Of a stretch of 64,000 bases of DNA, positions 8,260 through 17,985 are shown in pieces. The stretch lies in assembly GCA_001462345.1 (NCBI GenBank), contig LIUM01000047.1, forward strand, positions 116,775-180,774, given 5' to 3'. Position 1 is the stretch's first letter; each line of letters opens with the position of its first letter. A model generated the notes under the pieces. The model searched no databases and was not told the DNA's origin. It was given only the letters and a program-made list of their open reading frames with translations. This DNA is from Fibrobacteria bacterium AD312. GTDB taxonomy: Bacteria > Fibrobacterota > Fibrobacteria > Fibrobacterales > Fibrobacteraceae. A program made the position numbers and the translations under genes.

Positions 8260-9807
8260 TTAAAATAAGCGAGTTATCTTTTGTGTAACTTTAGTAAAAG
8301 AATCTTTTAACAAAACACGATCTTCTTGATTGAGTACAATAAAACAACCAATAATCGAACCTAGTATAAATGAAAAGCCTAATCCATAGATTAAATTAAT
8401 CCAAGTAATGGAGAGGAAAAGGGTTTTTATTTCTAAAAGTAAAAGAAGCAAAAGAGCAAAAGAAAAGACACTTTTAAATGTGTTTTTATATAATATTTTT
8501 GCAGACATTTTAATGCAGTGAGATCCATATAGCGGTAAAAAAGTAAGAGCTTTTATGATGTTGAAAAAAGCACGTGCACCTGCAATAATCATTAAATGAG
8601 TCATCGTGTCATCAAATAAATTAACACCAATGATGATGCATAAAAATACGGTAAGATGCATCCCTACACCAAAAAGTGAATTCGCCTTAATTTTATTGGT
8701 CATTGGATAAATGTTATAAATCGGTTGTAGAGGCATAGCGAAAGGTAAATCCATGGCGGCTAGTATCGTTAATAAATAGAATTGTTGAGCATTTTGAGAG
8801 GGAAGCCAAAGAGTATAAAACCAATCGGAATAGGCGAAGATCGCTGCTAAGGGAATAAAACTAATAACACCAAAAAAACGAATGGCTCTAGAGATATCTT
8901 TTTTTAATTGGCTGTGTTTGTTTTGGGCATATAATTTTGTCCATCGTGGAGCAAATATAGAATTGATGTTTTCGAAAAAAGATAAAGTTAACACGGGTAA
9001 TCTTTTGACAATAGAAAGTATACCCATTGGTGTAGCGCCAATAAATAAATTGGCAATGAGTAAATCTAGTCCTGCTCCTAAAATAGCATTTAGTCTAGAA
9101 ATTACGTTCCATACACCAGCACTTACTAGTTCTTTTACTTTTGTAAAATCAAAATGATTTTTTTGAATTATTAGGTAGGGCGTCAAATGATTACGAAGTC
9201 GAATATTTGTGGCTACCGTATAAGTAGATGCAATAAAAGTGGCAAGTCCAACAAACCATACAGCGGGAGAAAAAAAGTGAAAGGAAATCACTAATGCTAA
9301 GGCTTTGATTACATTAGCTGTAATGGACCTTATGGAGGCTAGTTCTAAACGATTGCATATAAAAGTGCTTACATTGTAAATGTTAAATAAGACGCTGATG
9401 ACGAAATTTGCAAAAACACAAATAAATAAAAGTTTAACATCGAATAATAAAGAACTTGGGATGATAATAATATGCTCTAATCGATAAATTACAAAACAAG
9501 AACATAATGCAACAAAGGAGAGAAGAATTGCATTAGAATAAAAAACAGAAGTAAAGTATTTTTTGGCTTGCTCAATATTCCCTTGATGATAACTAATGGA
9601 TATAAAACGACCCGCCATAGAGTTTAAGGCAATTGTAATAAGCTGAGCATAACTTACAAAATTTTGAGCGAGTCCAACAAATCCATAAGCGGCGGTTCCC
9701 AAATGACCAACAATATAAGGAGTTAAAAAAAAGGTAATGCCTAAGCTCACAGTAAACGAAAAAATCTGAGCAAATGCATTAATGGCAAATCGTTTTTTTT
9801 CGTTCAT
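8260..9807 (-). CDS. Polysaccharide flippase (Wzx-like, MVF superfamily)
   Basis: This is a 515-residue membrane protein with about 12-14 hydrophobic segments. It begins with a short positive N-terminus followed by QIFSFTVSLGITFFLTPYIVGHLG, the typical start of Wzx-type O-antigen and polysaccharide exporters (the F-L-T-P-Y-(I/V)-V-x-x-L-G pattern). It should flip the undecaprenyl-linked repeat unit from the cytoplasmic to the periplasmic leaflet, feeding the polymerase at 305-1645. It is the first gene of the minus-strand operon, with no strong ribosome-binding site before ATG 9807. The upstream gap to 9885 is the likely promoter region for this operon. Confidence 0.85.
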   Translation of the reverse strand: MNEKKRFAINAFAQIFSFTVSLGITFFLTPYIVGHLGTAAYGFVGLAQNFVSYAQLITIALNSMAGRFISISYHQGNIEQAKKYFTSVFYSNAILLSFVALCSCFVIYRLEHIIIIPSSLLFDVKLLFICVFANFVISVLFNIYNVSTFICNRLELASIRSITANVIKALALVISFHFFSPAVWFVGLATFIASTYTVATNIRLRNHLTPYLIIQKNHFDFTKVKELVSAGVWNVISRLNAILGAGLDLLIANLFIGATPMGILSIVKRLPVLTLSFFENINSIFAPRWTKLYAQNKHSQLKKDISRAIRFFGVISFIPLAAIFAYSDWFYTLWLPSQNAQQFYLLTILAAMDLPFAMPLQPIYNIYPMTNKIKANSLFGVGMHLTVFLCIIIGVNLFDDTMTHLMIIAGARAFFNIIKALTFLPLYGSHCIKMSAKILYKNTFKSVFSFALLLLLLLEIKTLFLSITWINLIYGLGFSFILGSIIGCFIVLNQEDRVLLKDSFTKVTQKITRLF

Positions 9808-9885
9808 GACTTTTTTTATTTCTCACATTCATTCGTATGCTAGAACCACCAGCAAAAATAAGAACTGTATTCATAAAGGCCAAAA

Positions 9886-9920
9886 TAGAAAAAAGAGACC
9901 TAATAGTAGGTCTCTTTAAG
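9886..9920 (-). terminator. Intrinsic terminator after the SDR gene
   Basis: A perfect 11-base-pair stem (AAAGAGACCTA at 9892-9902 with TAGGTCTCTTT at 9907-9917) closes a four-base loop. On the minus strand it is followed by a run of T. It lies 16 bases past the stop of the SDR gene and should insulate it from the polysaccharide operon. Confidence 0.88.
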
Positions 9921-9935
9921 GCAAAATGAATGTTT

Positions 9936-10703
9936 TTAATAGGCGGTAAAGCCCCCGTCTACGGCAATGCATTGTCCGTTGATATAAGAGGAGGCTTCTG
10001 TGGCAAGCATAACAGCAACAGAGGCGATTTCTGATCCTAGACCCATTCTTGGGTTAGCACCTATGCCTGCAGACGCCATGGCCAAACCTTGTTGATTTAC
10101 GGATTTCATGAATTCTCCAGAGCCAATATCAGTAACAATGCCACCAGGACAAATGGCGTTACAGCGAATATTGTGCTTAGAATACATGAAACCAGTGTTC
10201 TTGGTAAGGCCAACTAGAGCGTGTTTGGAGGCGGTGTAAGCCGCGCCTGCTCTTGCTCCAAATAAACCCCCAATAGAGGCTACATTAATAATGATGCCCC
10301 CTTCTTCACGAGTTAAGAAATATTTAACAGCGCTTCGAGTAGTGTAAAAGGGGCCATTGATGTTTACGTTCATGACTTTTGTCCACATTTCGTCACTCAC
10401 ATCGCCTACAGGGCTGAAGTCGTCCATAATACCTGCATTATTGACTAGGATGTCTAGTTTATCAAAACGTTTGATAGCTTCAATTACAAGGCTCTCGGCT
10501 TCTTTTTGTTTTGAAATATCCGCCACGAGAGGGGTGATTTCTCCTCCATGTTTTTTTGCTTTTTCGGCAAGGTGTTCTAATTTTTCAAGACGCCTAGCCA
10601 CAGCAATGACTTTAGCCCCCTCCATTGCATATTTGAATGCAATCTCATTGCCCATTCCAGAACTTGCGCCAGTGACAATGGCGATTTTACCTTTTAACAT
10701 CAT
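9936..10703 (-). CDS. Short-chain dehydrogenase/reductase (classical SDR)
   Basis: The protein of about 255 residues shows all classical SDR motifs: the nucleotide-binding TGASSGMG near residue 12, NNAG near 90, a catalytic serine in NVASIGG, and YTASK (catalytic Tyr and Lys) near 155. A conserved CPGGIVTDI follows, and the C-terminus is typical (INGQCIAVDGG). Such enzymes oxidise or reduce an alcohol/carbonyl with NAD(P)H. Similarity to 3-oxoacyl-ACP reductase and sugar-alcohol dehydrogenases is too general to name a substrate. The ATG at 10703 lies five bases after a perfect GGAGG, better than the more upstream TTG/ATG options at 10739. It is monocistronic, with its own terminator. Confidence 0.9.
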   Translation of the reverse strand: MMLKGKIAIVTGASSGMGNEIAFKYAMEGAKVIAVARRLEKLEHLAEKAKKHGGEITPLVADISKQKEAESLVIEAIKRFDKLDILVNNAGIMDDFSPVGDVSDEMWTKVMNVNINGPFYTTRSAVKYFLTREEGGIIINVASIGGLFGARAGAAYTASKHALVGLTKNTGFMYSKHNIRCNAICPGGIVTDIGSGEFMKSVNQQGLAMASAGIGANPRMGLGSEIASVAVMLATEASSYINGQCIAVDGGFTAY

Positions 10704-10869
10704 GATATCCTCCGTAGATTTCTTATAATTAACATACATAAATATGTTTTAAATGTGTTAATTCTTTTTTTTAGGGATGTTTTTTTATTAAAAAAAGGTT
10801 CTGGCTTGATTTATTCTAAACGATAATGATACTTTGATTTCATGTCGATAAATAAAAGAGGTGTAAAAT

Positions 10870-11091
10870 ATGTCTGAAAATGAAAAAAAAATAAGTGCTG
10901 CCGAAGCCATTGAAATCAGTCTTCGTGAAAAGCGTGTGGTTAAGATAAGAGATGTGGATGGAGAACAAGAGCTTGCCTTAAATCAAATCTGTGATAATTG
11001 TTGCTCTGCCGAGGCTACGGTCGATTTTTGGGGCGTTCGTGAAGGCGATGAATGGCATGTTTGTGTTATCAAAGAAACAAGTGATCTTTAG
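10870..11091 (+). CDS. Small conserved-looking acidic protein, unknown function
   Basis: This 73-residue protein begins MSENEKKISAAEAIEIS and contains a cluster QICDNCCSAEATVDFWGV, with three cysteines close together (C-x-x-C-C) that could bind a metal or form disulfides. A good ribosome-binding site (AGAGGTG) precedes the ATG, supporting a real gene. It has no signal peptide or membrane segment. It stands between a divergent SDR gene and a GNAT gene and is not clearly in operon with either. I do not recognise a family. Confidence 0.65.
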   Translation: MSENEKKISAAEAIEISLREKRVVKIRDVDGEQELALNQICDNCCSAEATVDFWGVREGDEWHVCVIKETSDL

Positions 11092-11159
11092 TCTTTCTTT
11101 GTGCCATTCTTTTTCAAAAAAATCTTATTCTTATAAGGTTAGAGCTTATATTTATAAGA

Positions 11160-11696
11160 ATGATTCTTAAAATAAATGAACACATTGAGTTAAAATCAAT
11201 TCAGTTAAGAGATGCTCCAGAAATTTTTAATGTGATTGATAGTGAGCGAGAAACTTTGCGTCGATGGCTTCCTTTTATTGATGCTACGCTAACTGTCGCT
11301 GATACTGAACAATATATACAATCGATTGAATCTTCGCCTTTAAGTTCCAGAGACTTGGTTTTTGTGATTCGTTACCAAGGTGTTTTTGCTGGGTTAATTG
11401 GCTTAAAAAATAGGGACTTAAATAATAAAAGAGCAGAAATTGGCTACTGGTTGTCTAAGGTTTTTCAGAAAAAAGGGCTAGTCACTGATTCGATTAAAGC
11501 CCTCATTCGGCTTGCTTTTGAAAAAATGGATATTCATCGCATTCAGATTAAGTGTGCCGTAAATAATATTCAAAGTAAAAACATCCCAAGGCGGCTCAAT
11601 TTTATTTTAGAAGGGATTGAGCGTGATGGGGAACTTTTAGCTGACGGTATTTATACTGATTTAGAAGTGTATAGTTTTCTTAATAAAAAACGTTAA
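11160..11696 (+). CDS. GNAT N-acetyltransferase, RimJ/RimL type
   Basis: This 178-residue protein is typical of RimL-like ribosomal-protein or small-molecule acetyltransferases. It opens ELKSIQLRDAPEIFNVI, has LRRWLPFIDAT near residue 40, and GLIGLKNRD and RAEIGYWLSKVFQKKGLVT in the middle. The pyrophosphate-binding loop (usually Q/R-x-x-G-x-G/A) reads FQKKGLV. HRIQIKCAVNNIQSKNIPRRLNF near the end is the standard C-terminal acetyl-CoA-side segment. It transfers acetyl from acetyl-CoA to an amine; the acceptor is unknown. No strong ribosome-binding site precedes ATG 11160. Confidence 0.85.
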   Translation: MILKINEHIELKSIQLRDAPEIFNVIDSERETLRRWLPFIDATLTVADTEQYIQSIESSPLSSRDLVFVIRYQGVFAGLIGLKNRDLNNKRAEIGYWLSKVFQKKGLVTDSIKALIRLAFEKMDIHRIQIKCAVNNIQSKNIPRRLNFILEGIERDGELLADGIYTDLEVYSFLNKKR

Positions 11697-11797
11697 ATTG
11701 AGATTCTTCCTTGTTTTCACTGTTTTACTGGATATCGTTTAGCGGAAACGAAAAGATAGAGTACAAAAGAGCAGTAGTTTTTCTAAATTGATTTTTT

Positions 11798-13912
11798 ATG
11801 GCTCGCGCAAGAAAAACAATCAGTCCTGATCCTTTTCAAAAACAGATTTTAAAAAAGCTTTCTCCAGAAGAAAGTCGTCCTGGAGAATTAAAAGAATTTA
11901 TGCCTTCTTCGAGGGCTGAATTTGATTTAGTGAGTTCATACTCTCCCGCAGGAGACCAACCCTTAGCTATTGATGAAATCACGAGGGCTTTTTCAGCAGA
12001 CGAGCGCTTCCAATGTTTGCTTGGGGTCACTGGCTCAGGTAAAACGTTTACCATGGCTAATGTGATTAAAAATGTGGGTAAGCCTACATTAATATTAACA
12101 CATAATAAAACGCTTGCAGCTCAGTTGTATCAAGAGTTTAAAGCTTTTTTTCCCAATAATGCGGTTGAGTATTTTGTGAGTTATTACGACTATTATCAGC
12201 CAGAGGCATACATCGTCCATTCCGATACTTTTATAGAAAAAGACGCGAGTATCAATGACGAAATCGATAAATTAAGATTAAGAGCCACGGCGAATTTACT
12301 CACTCGCCGAGACGTAATTATTGTTGCTTCTGTGAGCTGTATTTATGGGTTAGGGAGCCCTGGAGAATATTTTGATTTTATGATCCGTCTCCAAGTAGGA
12401 GATGTGATTGAACGAGATGAAATATTAAGGAAATTAGTTCATATTCAGTATGAACGAAACGATATGGCATTAGATCGCGGGCGGTTTCGCGTGCGTGGGG
12501 ATGTGATTGAAATTTACCCCAGTTATGATGATATTGGGATTCGGATTGAACTTTGGGGAGATACCATTGATCGATTAAGCCGTTTTCACCTAGTTACAGG
12601 AGAGGTGCTTACAGAACTTCAAGAAATTAATGTGGCCCCAGCGAAGCATTTTGTCACTAGAGAGGACAGCCGTTTAAGTATCGTTCAAAACATCGAAAAA
12701 GAGCTTACAGAAAGGCTAGAAGTTCTAGAGCGAGAAGGGAAGGTTTTAGAAGCGGCAAGGCTTGCCAGTCGAACTCGTTATGATATGGAGATGATTCGTG
12801 AAACAGGAGTTTGTTCTGGAATTGAAAATTATTCTCGAATCATCGAAGAGCGTGCTCCAGGGACTCGTCCATTTACTTTAATTGATTATTTTGGAAAAGA
12901 TTGGCTGATGATGATTGATGAGTCTCATGTTAGTATTCCTCAAGTTGGGGGGATGTTTGAAGGAGACAAATCGAGAAAAACAACATTAGTAGAATATGGG
13001 TTTAGGCTTCCTTGTGCTATTGATAATAGGCCCATGAGCTTTGATGAATTCGAATACATGTACCCGCCATCCGTGCTTTTTGTGAGTGCAACTCCAGGGG
13101 ATTATGAATTAAGAAAAACGGGAGGAGTTGTTGTAGAACAAATCAATAGGCCAACAGGATTATTAGACCCTCAAATTGAAGTGTTTCCTGTGAAAGGGCA
13201 GATGGATGTGTTAATCGATCGAATGACACAGGTGATTCAAAAAGACGAACGTGTTTTAGTCACCACCTTAACCAAAAAAATGGCTCAAGATTTAACAGAT
13301 TATTTAACAGAAATGAATATAAGAGCCAGGTATTTGCATAGTGAAATAAAAACATTGGAAAGGGCTCAAATTATTAGGGGCTTGCGTCTGGGTGAATTTG
13401 ATGTGTTGGTTGGAATCAATTTATTACGAGAAGGTCTAGACTTACCTGAAGTTTCTTTAGTAGCCATTTTAGATGCGGATAAAGAGGGCTTTTTACGTAA
13501 TTTTAGGAGTCTGATTCAAACGATGGGAAGGGCTAGTCGTCATTTAAATGGAACCGTACTTCTATTTGCTGATGTCATGACTGAGAGCTTAAAAAAGGCG
13601 ATTGCAGAAACAAAACGCCGTCGACAAACACAAGAAGCTTTTAATACTTTGCATGGTATTACCCCAAAATCAGTGACTCGTCGCCTTGAAAACCAACTAG
13701 AAATGCAAGATCCTTTAACTTCATTGTTTGGGGATGAAAAGTTAAAAGAAGGGGATTCTAGTGATTTAGAGGCGACACCTGAATCTTTGGCTTCTATTGA
13801 AGAATTAGAAGCTCAAATGAAGGCGGCGGCCGCTTTACTTGATTTTGAAGAAGCGGCAAGAATACGAGATATTATTAGGGAAAGATCTTCTGCAGAAGAA
13901 AGAAAGAAATAA
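11798..13912 (+). CDS. uvrB: Excinuclease ABC subunit B
   Basis: The 704-residue product is UvrB, the helicase-like damage-verification subunit of nucleotide excision repair. It is loaded by UvrA and recruits UvrC. Visible features are the Walker A loop GVTGSGKT near residue 75, the beta-hairpin [10 protein letters not shown] near 130 that locks onto DNA, DESHVS (Walker B) near 373, [13 protein letters not shown] and QTMGRASRH (helicase motifs V and VI), and a C-terminal UVR domain ([14 protein letters not shown]) that binds UvrC. Compared with E. coli UvrB (673 residues) it has about 40 extra basic/acidic residues at the N-terminus before [17 protein letters not shown] 11798 is weakly preceded by any ribosome-binding site. 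It is a single gene with no uvrA or uvrC nearby. Confidence 0.97.
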   Translation: MARARKTISPDPFQKQILKKLSPEESRPGELKEFMPSSRAEFDLVSSYSPAGDQPLAIDEITRAFSADERFQCLLGVTGSGKTFTMANVIKNVGKPTLILTHNKTLAAQLYQEFKAFFPNNAVEYFVSYYDYYQPEAYIVHSDTFIEKDASINDEIDKLRLRATANLLTRRDVIIVASVSCIYGLGSPGEYFDFMIRLQVGDVIERDEILRKLVHIQYERNDMALDRGRFRVRGDVIEIYPSYDDIGIRIELWGDTIDRLSRFHLVTGEVLTELQEINVAPAKHFVTREDSRLSIVQNIEKELTERLEVLEREGKVLEAARLASRTRYDMEMIRETGVCSGIENYSRIIEERAPGTRPFTLIDYFGKDWLMMIDESHVSIPQVGGMFEGDKSRKTTLVEYGFRLPCAIDNRPMSFDEFEYMYPPSVLFVSATPGDYELRKTGGVVVEQINRPTGLLDPQIEVFPVKGQMDVLIDRMTQVIQKDERVLVTTLTKKMAQDLTDYLTEMNIRARYLHSEIKTLERAQIIRGLRLGEFDVLVGINLLREGLDLPEVSLVAILDADKEGFLRNFRSLIQTMGRASRHLNGTVLLFADVMTESLKKAIAETKRRRQTQEAFNTLHGITPKSVTRRLENQLEMQDPLTSLFGDEKLKEGDSSDLEATPESLASIEELEAQMKAAAALLDFEEAARIRDIIRERSSAEERKK

Positions 13913-14094
13913 TTAAGAATAGAATGGAGAAAAATCATCAAAAAAAAGTTTTGTTTCTTTTTGTTTTCATGGATTAGGGGTAATGGGCCTTTTTTTTTAT
14001 AAATCGGGCCTTATTAATGTGAGCTACAATAAAAAACCATAGCTTTTTAGTGAAAATTTGTTTATTTTGAAGGAAACAAATTTAAGAGGTTATT

Positions 14095-15156
14095 ATGAAC
14101 TTCCATCTTTTGAAATTCTTAAAAACAGCAGCGTTTATGAGCGCTATTTCTTTATCTCTTATTGCATGTGGTGGTGATGATCCTCCAAGTAAACCAGGAA
14201 CAGATTCCTCTTCTTCTGTGGCTCCTACCTTTTCTTCGGTTGTAGAAACAAAGATTTCTCCAATTAAAATAAATAACTTTGCTGTAAGCCAGGTCAGTTC
14301 AAATCGTTTTCTTGTCACAGGAAATGTGGTTATTGACTATACTGATACGACCGTGGCAAACGTGGATTCTGTAACTATTACAGGCATTCAATTTAATGTT
14401 GGTTTAGTTCAAGCGAATGGACTAGGTGATGTGGGTGCAACTGTTCAAATGACAAATCCTGTTACGTTCCCTACAGAACGTGTTGTTAATTTTGGCGAAG
14501 CAGGTGCTGCTATCGACGTTACTTCATTTGCAAATTGCGGCGATTTTATTGTTGAAGTGATTGTATTTTCACGTTCTCCAGACAATACAGAATATATTTC
14601 AAAAGAAACAGCTTCATTCTCTAAACCAGCTGCTACCTATTGCCCAGAACCAGTATCAAGCAGTTCTGTTGTGGAAGAACCTCTTATAGAAATGGATTCT
14701 TATGATGTCGTTTTAACAACTACTAAAACATCAGGGAATGTGGCCATTGATTTTGAAACAGGAACCCTGTACTCTGCAACAAATCTTGCTGCAAACAAGG
14801 GTCTTATAGATGCAGTACTCGTTTTTGAAAATGGAGTAGGTATCTTAAAGAGTGCTCGTCTTGCCGGTTTGGATAATTATGACGTTTTAGCAGGAGGCAA
14901 TGACACTAAGTTTGCAGAGGAAACAAAAGCTTCTTCTGGTGAAGCTGTTCCTGCTCCAGTTTATACCAATGCCTTCTCCTATACAACACCAACAATGTCT
15001 GCTGTCGAAGAACTCGGTTTTGGCTTGTATTACGTTGTTCATACGACCTCGTATAATGCAGTGACAAAAGACGGCTTTTATGCATTTATGGTTGGTAGGG
15101 AAGAACGAGCCTCAAGTAGCACAAGCTTTACTTTTACCATCTATAAGAAAAAATAA
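14095..15156 (+). CDS. Secreted lipoprotein with serine-rich linkers, unknown function
   Basis: This 353-residue protein has a lipoprotein signal peptide with lipobox LIAC (cysteine near residue 25), followed by a Gly-Asp stretch and the serine-rich linker SSSSVAPTFSSVV. A second linker, PVSSSSVVEEP, lies near residue 190. This Ser-rich linker style is characteristic of Fibrobacter surface proteins. The first domain (about 60-180) has beta-sandwich-like alternation and the second (about 200-350) is also beta-rich; neither shows catalytic motifs I recognise. AAGAGG lies five bases before the ATG. It is monocistronic and ends at a strong terminator. It is probably displayed at the outer membrane; ligand or role unknown. 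Confidence 0.85.
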   Translation: MNFHLLKFLKTAAFMSAISLSLIACGGDDPPSKPGTDSSSSVAPTFSSVVETKISPIKINNFAVSQVSSNRFLVTGNVVIDYTDTTVANVDSVTITGIQFNVGLVQANGLGDVGATVQMTNPVTFPTERVVNFGEAGAAIDVTSFANCGDFIVEVIVFSRSPDNTEYISKETASFSKPAATYCPEPVSSSSVVEEPLIEMDSYDVVLTTTKTSGNVAIDFETGTLYSATNLAANKGLIDAVLVFENGVGILKSARLAGLDNYDVLAGGNDTKFAEETKASSGEAVPAPVYTNAFSYTTPTMSAVEELGFGLYYVVHTTSYNAVTKDGFYAFMVGREERASSSTSFTFTIYKKK

Positions 15157-15178
15157 ATCAGTTTTGATTTTCTTAAAG

Positions 15179-15203
15179 GAGCCTCTTGTAGAGGCTCTTT
15201 TTT
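15179..15203 (+). terminator. Intrinsic terminator after the lipoprotein gene
   Basis: GAGCCTCT (15179-15186) pairs with AGAGGCTC (15190-15197) across a three-base loop and is followed by six T. This is a textbook Rho-independent terminator 22 bases after the stop codon. Confidence 0.92.
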
Positions 15204-15290
15204 GTATGAGAAAGCAAATATTAAGTGCATTAGAAACCATAAATATGTTAATTTAAGGGGTATTGATATTTAAAAAGAATAAGGAGCATT

Positions 15291-15908
15291 ATGTCTTTTG
15301 AAAAATACCCATTAGTATTATTGTTCTTGGTATTGATATTTGCAGGATGGTCTGGTTTTTCTCCGCAAGATACACGATTTACTTGGATTTTAGAAGTATT
15401 CCCTGTGGTAATCGCTTTACCCATTCTTCTTTTGACCTATAAGAAGTTTCCTCTGACCTACTTATGTTATACCTTGATTGCTATACACGCAGTGATTTTA
15501 ATGCTTGGGGCTCACTATTCTTATGCAAAAGTCCCACTTGGTTTTTGGATGGAAGATTGGTTTGGTTGGACTCGAAATAATTACGATAAAATTGGACATT
15601 TAATGCAGGGATTTGGACCAGCCATTTATGTACGAGAATTGTTAGTACGGACTTCTCCTTTAAAACAAGGAAAGTGGCTCGCCTTTTTATCTGTTGCTGT
15701 TTCTTTAGGTTTTTCAGCTCTATATGAAATTATTGAATGGGCTGCTTCCCTTTCAAACCCGACAGATACAGAAGCTTTTTTAGGTACTCAAGGTTATATA
15801 TGGGATACGCAGACAGATATGTTTTGTTGTCTTATAGGTTCTATTCTCGCTCTTCTATTGCTTTCTAAACTCCATGATAAAGGGCTTTCGGAAGTAAGAA
15901 AAAGATAG
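15291..15908 (+). CDS. DUF2238 (YjdF-like) inner-membrane protein
   Basis: This 205-residue polytopic protein has about six membrane segments. The motifs YDKIGHLMQGFGPAIYVREL near residue 100, YEIIEWAASL near 150 and YIWDTQTDMF near 170 mark the DUF2238 family, whose E. coli member is YjdF. Conserved His, Glu and Asp residues inside or near the membrane suggest an enzyme or transporter, but no function is established. AAGGAG stands just upstream of the ATG. It is followed by its own terminator, so it is a single-gene unit between the lipoprotein and gpmI. Confidence 0.85.
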   Translation: MSFEKYPLVLLFLVLIFAGWSGFSPQDTRFTWILEVFPVVIALPILLLTYKKFPLTYLCYTLIAIHAVILMLGAHYSYAKVPLGFWMEDWFGWTRNNYDKIGHLMQGFGPAIYVRELLVRTSPLKQGKWLAFLSVAVSLGFSALYEIIEWAASLSNPTDTEAFLGTQGYIWDTQTDMFCCLIGSILALLLLSKLHDKGLSEVRKR

Positions 15909-15998
15909 TTTTTTAGGCTGTTTTAAGCATATGGATGACTCTAACTTTAATGAAGTGAATACTTGAGAGTATTTGTTTCTTTTGGTCTTCTGGAATTG

Positions 15999-16028
15999 AA
16001 AACCTTGTTTGAGTCAAGGTTTTTTTTT
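15999..16028 (+). terminator. Intrinsic terminator between the DUF2238 gene and gpmI
   Basis: AAAACCTTG pairs with CAAGGTTTT around a seven-base loop (core stem 16001-16007 with 16015-16021), and the 3' arm runs into a T tract to 16028. Confidence 0.88.
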
Positions 16029-16066
16029 GTACATTTTACACGAATTATATTTTTTTGGAGTGAATT

Positions 16067-17695
16067 ATGTTAAAAAAATCCTCAGTTTTTGAAAAAATAA
16101 ATGGTCCTGTGGTGACTATTGTGATGGATGGTTATGGCTTTAACTCAAATGAAACAGGAAATGCGATAGCAGCAGCACACAAGCCTACCATTGATCGTTT
16201 AATGTCTAAGTACAGCCATGTTTTATTAAAAGCACATGGGACAGCCGTTGGAATGCCTTCAGATGAAGATATGGGAAATTCAGAAGTGGGGCATAATGCC
16301 ATTGGTGCTGGTCAGGTTTATAGTCAAGGCGCTGCATTAGTTGCTAATTCGATTGAAGCGGGAGAAATCTTTGAGCGCGATGCTTGGAAAGAAATTGTGA
16401 GTGGCGCCAGAGCAACAACTCTTCATTTTATGGGTCTTTTTAGTGATGGTAATGTTCATAGTAATGTAGACCATTTGAAAGCAATGATTGTCCAAGCTAA
16501 AAAAGATGGAGTGAAGCGAGTTCGCGTTCATATTCTTTTGGATGGTCGTGATGTTCCTGAAACATCTGCTTTAGATTATGTGGAACCTTTTGAAGCATTC
16601 TTAGCTGACCTTCGCTCTGCTGATTTTAATGTTTGTATTGCTAGTGGTGGTGGTCGTATGCAAATTACGATGGATCGCTATGGGGCTAACTGGAAAATGG
16701 TAGAAATGGGTTGGAAGACTCATGTTCTTGGTGAAGGTCGCCTGTTTAATAGTGCTAAAGAAGCGATTGAAACACTTCGTGGTGAAACAAAAGCGATTGA
16801 TCAGGACTTGCCTCCTTTTGTGATTGGTGAAAATGGAACTCCTGTTGGAACCATTCAAGACGGCGATAGTGTGGTCTTCTTTAATTTCCGCGGAGATCGT
16901 GCGATTGAAATTACAAGGGCTTTTGAAGAAGAATCCTTTACTGAATTTGATCGTGTGCGTTTTCCTAAGGTGAACTACGCTGGCATGCTTCAGTATGATG
17001 GTGATCTTAAATTGCCTAATCGCTTTTTAGTTCCTCCTCCAGCGATTAAAAATACGAGTGGAGAATGGTTTAGTAAAGCTGGAATCAAACAGTTTGCTTG
17101 CTCTGAAACACAAAAGTTTGGCCACGTGACCTATTTCTGGAACGGAAATCGTAGTAGCAAATTTGAAGGGGAAACTTATTTAGAAGTACCTTCAGATGTG
17201 ATTCCTTTTGAACAACGTCCTTGGATGAAGTCTGCAGAAGTAACGGATGCTATGATTGAAGCATTGAAGTCTGGCAAATATCAAACATTGCGTTGCAATT
17301 ATCCAAATGGTGACATGGTTGGGCATACAGGTAGTTTCCGTGCGGCTACCATGGCGATTGAAGCTGTGGATCTTGCACTAGCACGCTTACTTCCAGTGAT
17401 AGATGCTTTAGGTGGCGTGGCTTTAATTACCGCTGATCATGGTAATGCCGATGAAATGTTTGAGTTAGATAAAAAGACTCATCAACCAAAACAAAACAAA
17501 GATGGTTCGTTCAAAGCAAAAACAGCTCATACCTTAAATCCAGTGCCATGTATTTTATATGATAATGTTTCTGGTGGTAAACTCGCGCTTAAGAGCGGCT
17601 CTTGGGGCTTAAGTAATCTAGCTGCTACAACAGCTAATCTTCTTGGCTTTGAAAAGCACGAATCTTGGGATGATTCTATGTTGACGCTAAAGTAA
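16067..17695 (+). CDS. gpmI: 2,3-bisphosphoglycerate-independent phosphoglycerate mutase
   Basis: This 542-residue enzyme interconverts 3- and 2-phosphoglycerate in glycolysis by a phosphoserine intermediate with two metal ions. It belongs to the alkaline-phosphatase superfamily. The metal ligand motif VMDGYG near residue 21 and the catalytic serine in GNSEVGHN near residue 70 are present. So are LLDGRD in the transferase domain, FFNFRGDRAIE, and the C-terminal metal ligands NYPNGDMVGHTG and TADHGNADEM. It is slightly longer than the usual 510-515 residues, partly through an insertion in the last 80 residues (DKKTHQPKQNKDGSFKAKT). GGAG lies seven bases before the ATG. It is a single gene flanked by terminators. 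Confidence 0.97.
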   Translation: MLKKSSVFEKINGPVVTIVMDGYGFNSNETGNAIAAAHKPTIDRLMSKYSHVLLKAHGTAVGMPSDEDMGNSEVGHNAIGAGQVYSQGAALVANSIEAGEIFERDAWKEIVSGARATTLHFMGLFSDGNVHSNVDHLKAMIVQAKKDGVKRVRVHILLDGRDVPETSALDYVEPFEAFLADLRSADFNVCIASGGGRMQITMDRYGANWKMVEMGWKTHVLGEGRLFNSAKEAIETLRGETKAIDQDLPPFVIGENGTPVGTIQDGDSVVFFNFRGDRAIEITRAFEEESFTEFDRVRFPKVNYAGMLQYDGDLKLPNRFLVPPPAIKNTSGEWFSKAGIKQFACSETQKFGHVTYFWNGNRSSKFEGETYLEVPSDVIPFEQRPWMKSAEVTDAMIEALKSGKYQTLRCNYPNGDMVGHTGSFRAATMAIEAVDLALARLLPVIDALGGVALITADHGNADEMFELDKKTHQPKQNKDGSFKAKTAHTLNPVPCILYDNVSGGKLALKSGSWGLSNLAATTANLLGFEKHESWDDSMLTLK

Positions 17696-17728
17696 ATCTT
17701 TATTTCAAAATAGATTTATGAAAATTTT

Positions 17729-17758
17729 AACACATTACTTCGGTAGTGTGTTTTTTTT
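17729..17758 (+). terminator. Intrinsic terminator after gpmI with UUCG tetraloop
   Basis: CACATTAC (17731-17738) pairs with GTAGTGTG (17743-17750), with one G-U pair, closing a C(UUCG)G tetraloop. Eight T follow. The UUCG loop makes this a particularly stable terminator. Confidence 0.92.
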
Positions 17759-17985
17759 GAGATTAGAAAAAAAGATCAGAGCTAGATTCGTTTTATTTGT
17801 TGGTTTAATCTCGAATTCATGGTTTGATTTCTCTACTTCTCGCTTGTGGATCGATTTTTTCCATCAACAGTCAATTTCATAGCTTGTATAAAGAAGGCTT
17901 AGTCTTTAATGAAGTAAATACAATAAAGTTCTATTTTGTATTTATAACTAGCTAGAGGATACCAGATTTCATTAAATTTATAGAT

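Noticed and set aside
13960..14020. Possible terminator with GGGCC and T tract after uvrB
   Set aside because: The two GGGCC copies are direct, not inverted, so no stem forms.
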